NCBI GenBank assembly: GCA_000697335.1
Contig: JNEM01009105.1
Location: forward strand, 1-19,484
DNA: 19,484 bases
Direction: 5' to 3'
Source: Conidiobolus incongruus B7586
Taxonomy: Eukaryota; Entomophthoromycota; Entomophthoromycetes; Entomophthorales; Conidiobolaceae
Each line of letters opens with the position of its first letter. Within the stretch, counting starts at the first letter, position 1. Positions 9,721-16,820 of this stretch are shown here, in pieces. The notes under the pieces were generated by a model. That model was not told where the DNA came from and ran no database searches. It was given only the letters and a program-made list of their open reading frames with translations. Both the position numbers and the translations under genes were made by a program.

Positions 9721-11153
9721 TTATTCATCATTGTTATTATTATTTTCAATAAATTGTAATAATTTAGGGTTAAATTTATATTCTAAATTCTTTTCAAAAT
9801 GCTTGCCACTCTCAACAAAATTTAATAGAATCATGGTTTCTACCTCATCTTCAGTTTCGTTCTCACTGGGTTCAACAGAATTAATATCTAATAGGTATAA
9901 ATGACCTAACTAGAATCTTAATTTAGCTAATGGACTGATATTTGATTTGGCTTGAATTTACCTGTTCATACCACAATGCCAATTTATCTTTATCAATTGC
10001 TTCAGATTCAGATCTTTGAGAAGTTAATTGTTTTAATTGATCGATGCAAACTTCACAGATAGACTATAAAAATCTAGACTAGAATTTAAATTGTACTAGT
10101 ATTAATATACATTACTTTGAAATCAATGGAACTTTGATCCATAAGACTAAAATTGTGTTGAATTAAATTAGATCCAATTCTAATAAATTGAAATTTTATG
10201 TTGTTATCTGTTTTGATTTTAATAAGATGATTGAAAAGATTGTCAATATATAATCGAGTTAATTGAACACGAATATCTAGGAAATTGAATTATTATGATA
10301 TAAATTGAATTGATATGATGGAATTGTACTTACTAGAATAATATCTGGTAAAGTGACTGGTCCCAACAGTGTCTAATTCTATTAAGAATTCTTCAAATCC
10401 CTCGAATGCATTGATTTCCTGTTCACAGTCAAATATCCTTTAAATGCTATAAATTCAAAGATTATATTAATCTAAAAGAAATCAAATGACCAATATAATA
10501 CTACATTTTGAATTGCTTCTTCAATTCGACCAAATTCAACCTTTAAAGGTTTAGGCAAAGTTAAAATGTTAACGCTATCTTCATCAGTTTCATCTTGATC
10601 AGGTTCAGGATCATTATAAATTCCTTTTAAATTATGTTGATTTTTCAAATCAAGAGACCACTATAATTATATATTAATATAAATTAATCAACTATATATT
10701 AAATAAATATTATCAGTATTAAATCCAAAGTCAAACTCAACCATTTATAATGATCTAATTTTGATTTTAACTCTACAGCGTAATCTTTAAATTGAATCAA
10801 CTTTGTAAAATTTAATATTAGTTTTATCAATTGAACATTATTGGTCAAATCTTTGGATTTTTCATGATTGTATATACTTTTAAATTCTTGAATGTAGCGG
10901 TTATTTAAAGTTTCACAATGATCGACGTCACTGTCAGGATTCAGCTGAATCAATTCATTGTAAGTAGCATTCACACGATCGATGGTGATTTCTTCATTAG
11001 CATCATCTTCCTCATTTTCGATAGGATCTACCTCGTCACTTAATCGATCGGTGTCTTCAGGGAGATTCTTGATTAATTCAGTATTATCAGAGTGTTCACT
11101 CTTGGATATTTTATCAGATTTATCTAATTTTCAATACTTCTACTTCTCTTCAT
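9721..11153 (-). CDS. Six-exon gene for an acidic, probably helical protein (~356 aa), N-terminal frame problem
   Basis: Exons on the minus strand: 11153-10777, 10660-10505, 10418-10334, 10276-10116, 10063-9962, 9909-9721 (TAA). Introns are 52-116 nt with donors GTAGAG, GTAGTA, GTAAGT, GTAATG, GTAAAT and acceptors TATAG, ACAG, CTAG, ATAG, CTAG. Exons 2-6 join in frame without stops. The N-terminal third is acidic (for example DPIENEEDDANEEIT), followed by helical Leu/Ile-rich segments, a second acidic patch (DPEPDQDETDEDS), and a C-terminus ending in Asn/Asp/Glu repeats. The likely start ATG 11153 (MKRSRSIEN) is one base out of frame with the rest; a single missing T near 11127 would explain it. 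The first intron boundary is the least certain: coding-like sequence continues past 10777 to about 10741, but only the 10776 donor keeps the frame. No domain is recognised. The acidic 'DANEEI' start and helical body faintly recall the Nro1/Ett1 family, which is only a lead. Confidence 0.6.
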
Positions 11154-11268
11154 TTTATTTTAACAAATATCAAATAATTTTTTATTTCTTGATCTATTTT
11201 TATTGATGAATTTTTATTTTTGCTTTGATATATTTAAAATTTTATTAAGTTAAAAGAGTTTATGCAGT
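11154..11268. promoter_or_regulatory. Probable shared divergent promoter
   Basis: Only 115 bp lie between the two proposed outward-facing start codons (11153 minus, 11269 plus). Any promoters for both genes must overlap here or extend into each other's coding regions. The sequence is very AT-rich and shows no distinct TATA box or known factor site. Confidence 0.35.
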
Positions 11269-11599
11269 ATGATTTCGATTTACGAATTATGGGATAATGG
11301 GATAATGGTGGTTGTATGCAAGCAATTATTACTGGCATCGCACTAGAAAATGGTTATAAATATGATATACTGCAGAAACACCAGTATGTATTATATTATA
11401 CATAATCAAAAGTTGCAGATTTATTTCCAGTTTATTAAGACTTATTCTACACGCTCAAACAATTTCTAATTTTCGATTGACTAAATCTGCGACTGTTCAT
11501 TTAAGTGGGATTTTCGAATTCATCAGATTCATTTACTATTTTAATAATTATAATTATCAAAAAAATGGCCATCATTGTTATTTTCGAATAAAAATATAA
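11269..11599 (+). CDS. Small two-exon gene with an 8-bp tandem duplication near its start
   Basis: Exon 1 is 11269-11383. Exon 2 runs from 11431 (or 11419) to TAA at 11597-11599, joined through a canonical GTATGT donor at 11384 and acceptor TTCCAG (47-nt intron) or TTGCAG (35 nt, probably too short); both keep the same frame. From 11301 the frame reads DNGGCMQAIITGIALENGYK and continues after splicing with LLRLILHAQTISN and SGIFEFIRFIYYFNN. The frame from ATG 11269 (MISIYELWDNG) is one step off because GGGATAAT is present twice in tandem (11291-11298, 11299-11306). As it stands, translation could begin at ATG 11316, giving 78 aa. I do not recognise the protein; helix-rich, C-terminus possibly read into an unrecognised further intron. 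Confidence 0.4.
11291..11306. repeat. 8-bp perfect tandem duplication
   Basis: GGGATAAT occurs twice back to back, followed by GG. It falls inside the 5' exon of the small plus-strand gene and shifts its frame by two bases relative to the ATG at 11269. Confidence 0.85.
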
Positions 11600-12999
11600 T
11601 CAATTAATCTAAATTCTAAAAATACTTAACTATTTATCGATATTATTTATAAATAACTAATTCATGATCATCAAAATTTAAGTTCTATGATTTTTGTTAA
11701 AATTATACAATGGCAAGATGATAAGGTGTAGAAATCACATATATTTAGTATATTTTCTAATAATACTACAATTGAAAACGTTTAATTATTTTTTTTGGGC
11801 ATTATGTATAAAGGCCCGATATTTCAAAATTTTAATTAATATGAATTATATTATAAAGACATTAATAATTAAATAAAAATAAATTTAATTTGATTAAACC
11901 TCACCCGGAAATAACACATAGCTAATTTTAAAGGTATTTTTATTAGAAAGCTATGATTATCCTTTCAATTAATTAAAATAATTCATCAGGGTACTTAAGG
12001 CTTACAAAATAAAGGAGAAATGAAATTACCTAATAAGTAAACTTTTCCAAATTTAGATAAAAATCATCTTAATTATAATTTTTTTAATGTGCATAATTAA
12101 TAAAATTCACAAAAAATATCATAAATAATGATTAAAACTAATATAATCTTTTAGTTAATTAATAAATTTTGTCTATTTTGATCAATTTTGAAAAAACATT
12201 TCAACCTGATATTCTTTTTAATCTAATCATCTATTTGTACAAATATGCTATGCTAGTTCTATGTTGATGATATTTAAAAAAACTTGAATGAATTATTTAG
12301 ATTTGATTTGAAATTGGGATTAACCTAAATTTACTGCTACACACTTATACATCAATAAATAAATTAAGGTATAATGTGGTTTTAAATATATGTATAAATG
12401 ATTAGATTAAAACTGAAAGTAAATATTATAGATACCTGTATTTAATAGATATAAAGAAATAAAAATAAATATTTGATTGATTCTATATTCTTGATATTTT
12501 ATTATTGAAAGATATGCATTTAGTTATTATAAATTTGTTATTGTTTTTATTTTGGATTCATTAAAATATATCTTTATCATGTTATTCTAATCAAACATAG
12601 TTTATTTAATGATTAATTACAAATTAATTTAAATATTAGTTTAGCTACAAATTCTTATCTATTAAAATTCGGTAAATTATATGTTAATTTTATAATACAT
12701 ATAGTAATATAGTTTAATCTTGAATTTGTAACAGTTATTTTCAAGTGACATTAGTAAAAAGGTATATGATTTAAAAAATCTGATAGGTATGATTTTAATA
12801 AAGGCATCGATAATAATATGAATTTCTATCGGTGATTTTTGAAATTAAAGCAAAATATGTAACGGATGTTTTATTATAAAAATTTATTATTATAACAATT
12901 GATGTAGGATTGATAAATTAGTTTATAATGGAGTTTAATATTTTACAATTTACCGAATTATTATTGCCTAAACCAATTAAATATTACAAATAACTCACA
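11600..12999. other. AT-rich gene-free stretch
   Basis: No coding or RNA gene signal. The 60-codon frame at 11694-11876 has no plain ATG at its start and reads like AT-biased background. Composition returns to the low-GC state seen in the left half of the window. Confidence 0.45.
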
Positions 13000-14477
13000 G
13001 TTCACCGCGTTATCAGTAATCAACTTAAAATATGGCCAATTGTAAAGGAGATAATTATGTATTATCATCTTTTGTCATTGGAAAATAAAGGAGAGTAAGA
13101 AAGTTCCGCTTTTGAAACCAACCAAATGCGCATTATATCCTCTAACAATTGATAAATCAATTTTTTTCCTGCATTACCTGAAACCAAATCAACCACATTT
13201 CAACTGTATTTACAGAATCCTCTCCTAAATAGCCAACTTGCCAATTCTAAATTGCATCAATCCAACTGACGCCCATCCATGACTCATCAATTGAGATGAT
13301 ATTCACTCAACATACTCAGAATAGAAATCTTGGAAGAGTACAAAGCCAAACACACAATTTCAACTCCCTAAACTTTGGCAAATTATCAAATCAATTCATA
13401 GCTAATTCTTTATTTAAGCATCTCCTAATTAATACATTCAAATATTTACTTTACCAATTTTCACGTTATGCTCCCCCTGACTTGAGTCAACAATATTATA
13501 AATAAAATAAAAATAATTTCGCTTATCTGCCAATTTTTGAGCTCTTTATTTGTATTCTATTTTTTACAATTTTTTAATATGATATTATTATATTATTATA
13601 TTATTATATTTTAAAAATCGCGTTAATAATGTAGAATTTGTTAAATGAATATTAGTGACAAAATGGAAAATTTATGTGGTTCCTGATAATAAACATTTGA
13701 ATCAATGCGTAGAAATGATTGAACATTGGTGAAAATGCTAATATAGAAATACTACCAATTCTGTTTAGTTTAATCTATTTAAATTAATTTGAGATTAGGA
13801 TTTAACATTGTTTGAGTGTGATGTTAGCTGATACTCATGATATCATTATTGCAATAACTTGTCTTTTTCTATAACTATTCAGAGGTCGATAGTTAATTTT
13901 AGCAGTTAAATTGAATAGAAATGGGATGGAGCATCATTCTTTTTCCACTCCTGAAACTCAATCCTCTAAATTTGACTCGTTAATTGAATTGAACGGGACA
14001 AGGACCTTCATTTAGCCGATTCATCTTTTATGGTCTTCCACCCATCTTGAAATCATCATTAATCAAATTCAAATTTTCTTCTAAACTAAAAGTATTGGAT
14101 TAACCTATTTTAGTCGTCTTTTCAATTTAATGCAGGCAGAGTTCAGGAGGAGGGAGTATTCACACTGAAGGGGGAGAAAAGGGGGAGATTCCAAGAAACT
14201 TTTTCAATTTCAGAAAACCATTAAATCATCTCAATAAATCTCTTACTCTATAAGGTAAAGAGTCAAACCTCATGAACAAATAACTATCCACCAATTACAC
14301 TAATTACTCGATTGGGAATCTTAACAATGATTGGCTGATGATATATTTTCCAAATTAAAAGTCAATTTCAATAGGTTTTTGATAAAATTTGTATCTATAA
14401 ATTTTGATTAAAAAGTATTCAAAATAAAATAATAATTGATGAATAAACTGATATAGAATTGGTGATTTTATTTTGGG
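13000..14477 (+). promoter_or_regulatory. Upstream regulatory region of the APSES gene
   Basis: This stretch is less AT-rich than its left neighbour and parts of it (13120-13500) are C-skewed on the plus strand. It contains TCGCGTTA at 13619-13626, which fits the StuA response element WCGCGWNM, and a near match CCGCGTTA at 13005-13012. Two copies of AGGGGGAGA sit at 14169-14177 and 14180-14188. A 69-codon frame at 13296-13505 (MIFTQHTQNRNLGRVQSQTH onward) is Gln/Asn/Ser-rich without recognised features; I treat it as non-coding. StuA/Efg1-family genes are known for long upstream regions, which fits. Confidence 0.4.
13583..13610. repeat. Period-8 repeat (ATATTATT, 3.5 units)
   Basis: Three and a half tandem copies of ATATTATT, ending ten bases before the CGCGTTA site. 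Confidence 0.85.
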
Positions 14478-14485
14478 TATAAATA
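14478..14485 (+). promoter_or_regulatory. TATA box for the APSES gene
   Basis: TATAAATA within GGGTATAAATACC stands out because of its GC flanks. It lies about 780 bp before the start codon and directly before the long ATG-free stretch, so it marks the likely core promoter. Confidence 0.5.
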
Positions 14486-14512
14486 CCATGACTTCCTCCA
14501 ATGTCAATTATG

Positions 14513-15258
14513 TTGTAGTTAGATTTTTATTACTTAGAAAAAATCTCTAAAAAATTCTTCCTTCAATCAAATCATTCTTCAATATCATCTATCATTAGTT
14601 GATACGTTATTTTATATTTCATTCTTCCTACAACATCTTTAACTTCATATCCACTGGAATATTTTATATACCCTTCCCTTTACGTTCCTATCCTATTATC
14701 ACTCAATTTAGCGTGATAAATTCATTTAAGTGTTAAACTAAGGCTCTCTCTCCCCTTTTATCGTATTTTTGTATATTTCTATCCTTTACGGATTATTTCT
14801 CTCTCCTTTATCTTCCTCTTAGAATTTATCAACCCAAGTGAAATTTACTTGAAAAAATTTGACTTTTATTTCTGATCATACACACTCCTCGTCATCCACT
14901 CATTAGATTCACCGATCTTAGACGTTTGTTTCGAATATCAAATACTTATACCACACACTTCAAAACTCTTAGAACTCTTTGTCATTCAAGCATTCGTTCA
15001 AACTTCAGTTAGTTGTTCTTATCGATTACCCAGCGATCACATTATTCACTGAGGTAATTATTCAATAGACATATCAAATTCCAACATATTGCACTGCTTT
15101 CAACTCAAATTTGACAATTGTTAAGACACTAGAGTTTTAACAATTAATATCTTTTATATCAGTCTTTCAGCTTAAAAATTATCAAAATTTCGTCTCACGC
15201 TTCGAATCCGCTTTCTTATCCTTCTTACGTTTCTGAAAAATCCAATTCAGCTCCAAGT
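14513..15258 (+). promoter_or_regulatory. Long 5' leader without any ATG
   Basis: From the last upstream ATG (14510-14512) to the APSES start at 15259 I find no ATG in any frame on the plus strand over about 745 nt, including across line breaks. Elsewhere in the window ATG occurs every few dozen bases. Absence of ATG over such a length is typical of a transcribed leader that is scanned by ribosomes. The leader is pyrimidine-rich, with CT runs at about 14742-14756 and 14798-14820 as seen near fungal transcription starts. I infer that transcription starts not far after the TATA box at 14478. Confidence 0.6.
15054..15162 (+). other. Probable 5' UTR intron
   Basis: GAG|GTAATT at 15054 and TATATCAG ending 15162 bound a 109-nt stretch with TTTTAAC (15135-15141), a branch-site-like word, 21 nt before the acceptor. 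A second acceptor TCTTTCAG ends at 15170. The intron lies about 90-100 nt before the start codon. Inferred from splice-site words only. Confidence 0.45.
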
Positions 15259-16320
15259 ATGAATCACCTCTTGCCAGCCCCCACTGTTCACTCCCACCAG
15301 CATTCCCACCACCAGCGCTACCAGCCCTACTCCAATCGTCCCATGACAGCCGCTTCACAGTTTAACCAATACCACTCTCTCTCCAATCCTCTCATTGATC
15401 CCTTTACCCTCCGTCCCTATATGGTTCCTCCAACATACGATCCCAAACCTGCTACCCTCACAACTATCCAATGGGAAGACGAAAAGACTTTCTGCTATCT
15501 TGTTGAAATCAAAGGTATTTCAGTTGGCAGAAGAAAGGACAATAACATGATTAATGGAACCAAATTGCTCAATCTTTCCGGAATGACACGAGGCAAACGC
15601 GACGGTATTCTAAAATCTGAGCTCGAAAGAAGTGTTATCAAGTCCGGATTAATGGTTTTAAAGGGTGTCTGGATCACTTTTGAAAGAGCTAAGGAGCTGG
15701 CTAAAGAATATGGTATTCACGACATGCTCCATCCTCTTTTGGAATGGGATATCGAAAGTCACTACTACCGTCCCATTCTCGATGTTGGTCCTCAGCACCC
15801 CTTGAGCAATGAACACCGTTGGGGTATGCCTTTGACTACTACTGTTAAACCTATTCATCCCCCCAAGCTTTCACTTCCTCTTCATTCCCTTCCACCTATG
15901 ACTAGTATGGCTAGTTCTGCAGCTCCCGCACCTCCGTTACCTCTTCCTTACTCTCAGCCTGCGCCCCCACAATGGAATAACTTCTCATATGCTTCCGTTC
16001 CACCTATGACTCAAGCCCAACCTGTACAGATGCCTAGGTCATCTAATTCTCCCACCGTTTCCTCTCCCATCCTCAATGATTCAATGGTGACTGCTGCAGC
16101 TTATGCGCAGCCTGCACCACCATCGGAACAATTCATGAGCCCTCCCTCGTATTCCCCCGCCCCCTTCCAGTGGGATCCTTCTTCAGCGATATACCCCACG
16201 AGTTCAGCTGGCGGTCCCTACTCCGACACCATTGTCCCTGTGACAAGTTACTCCAACATTGAGTATGACAACAAGGATGCGTACCATTACTCTCATGAAT
16301 CTTCTCAGAATCATCATTAA
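15259..16320 (+). CDS. stuA: APSES-domain transcription factor, StuA/Efg1 family
   Basis: A 353-residue nuclear regulator of fungal morphogenesis. Residues 1-63 are His/Gln/Pro-rich (HSHQHSHHQRY). The APSES (KilA-N-like, winged) DNA-binding domain spans about 66-170 and contains the family blocks QWEDEKTFCYLVE, GISVGRRKDNNMINGTKLLN, GMTRGKRDGILKSE and LKGVWITFERAKELA. Residues 171-353 are low-complexity, Pro/Ser/Ala/Gln-rich, with three similar Y-[SA]-x-P-A-P units (about 231, 282, 298), fitting an activation or interaction region. StuA, Efg1, Phd1 and Sok2 are basic helix-loop-helix-like APSES proteins controlling pseudohyphal growth and sporulation. The ORF has no intron and is much richer in GC than its flanks. 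The start at 15259 is chosen because no other ATG exists for 745 nt upstream. The segment usually close to HVVKIGxMHL reads SVIKSGLMVL here, a divergent version. It is shorter than most Dikarya homologues. Antisense ORFs across it are shadows. Confidence 0.93.
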   Translation: MNHLLPAPTVHSHQHSHHQRYQPYSNRPMTAASQFNQYHSLSNPLIDPFTLRPYMVPPTYDPKPATLTTIQWEDEKTFCYLVEIKGISVGRRKDNNMINGTKLLNLSGMTRGKRDGILKSELERSVIKSGLMVLKGVWITFERAKELAKEYGIHDMLHPLLEWDIESHYYRPILDVGPQHPLSNEHRWGMPLTTTVKPIHPPKLSLPLHSLPPMTSMASSAAPAPPLPLPYSQPAPPQWNNFSYASVPPMTQAQPVQMPRSSNSPTVSSPILNDSMVTAAAYAQPAPPSEQFMSPPSYSPAPFQWDPSSAIYPTSSAGGPYSDTIVPVTSYSNIEYDNKDAYHYSHESSQNHH

Positions 16321-16820
16321 GCCACTCCGAATGGCTATTGGTGCGCTAGCCAACCTTTCGCACATACACAACAGGTTGATTTCAACCGAATTTTCTAAAT
16401 CCTTTTGCCACTCTTTCCACCCCCATTTTTTTCGGAATGAGTTTGTTTCTTTTTGCACCCTGGAGGTCCCTAGAACTATGGTTAAATCAGTTAGAAAAAT
16501 TAAGTTTCAATCAGCCCCTGTCGTCAAACCAACATCACTGATATTAACGTAGTATTACGAACTTTTTCAATATCAATACTGTACTATCCATCTCGAATTT
16601 AGAGCACTCGAGTTTTGCATATTATTGATATCCACTCTATTCTTTATAAGGAAGCTTATAGCATAGTCATTTCAGTTATCACTTCCATTCTTTGATTGTA
16701 TTTATTCCCCAATTTTTATACTTTATCTTGTTTCAATCATTATTATATATCCTTCTCTCATTCCATAAACTCTCAAGTATATATATATATATATATATAA
16801 ATAACAAATAAAAAGTAGTA
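16321..16820 (+). other. Probable 3' UTR of the APSES gene
   Basis: The sequence after TAA stays relatively GC-rich for about 240 bp and then grades into AT-rich DNA with an (AT)n run at 16779-16799. AATAAA at 16807-16812 is a possible poly(A) signal, though such words are common here. The 97-codon frame at 16259-16552 overlaps the end of the APSES gene in another frame and is most likely a consequence of this higher GC. Confidence 0.4.
16779..16799. repeat. (AT)n microsatellite
   Basis: About ten AT units at the downstream end of the APSES gene, just before the candidate poly(A) signal. Confidence 0.9.

Noticed and set aside
9656-9904. 82-aa plus-strand ORF
   Set aside because: Antisense to the last exon of the six-exon gene, whose frame and splice sites are more convincing.
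10982-11206. 74-aa plus-strand ORF, Ser-rich
   Set aside because: Antisense to the acidic first exon; Ser-rich reading is the mirror of Asp/Glu codons.
11694-11876. 60-aa plus-strand ORF
   Set aside because: Starts at a non-ATG codon, hydrophobic AT-type residues only, no supporting context.
13296-13505. 69-aa plus-strand ORF in the APSES upstream region
   Set aside because: Gln/Asn/Ser-rich without motif; better explained by the C-skewed regulatory DNA in which it lies, though transcript data could change this.
15495-15858. Two antisense ORFs (60 and 66 aa) over the APSES domain
   Set aside because: They are mirror frames of a conserved coding region and have no independent signal.
16204-16552. 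Overlapping ORFs (84 aa minus, 97 aa plus) at the 3' end of the APSES gene
   Set aside because: They sit in the GC-rich end of the gene and its 3' UTR; composition alone explains open frames.
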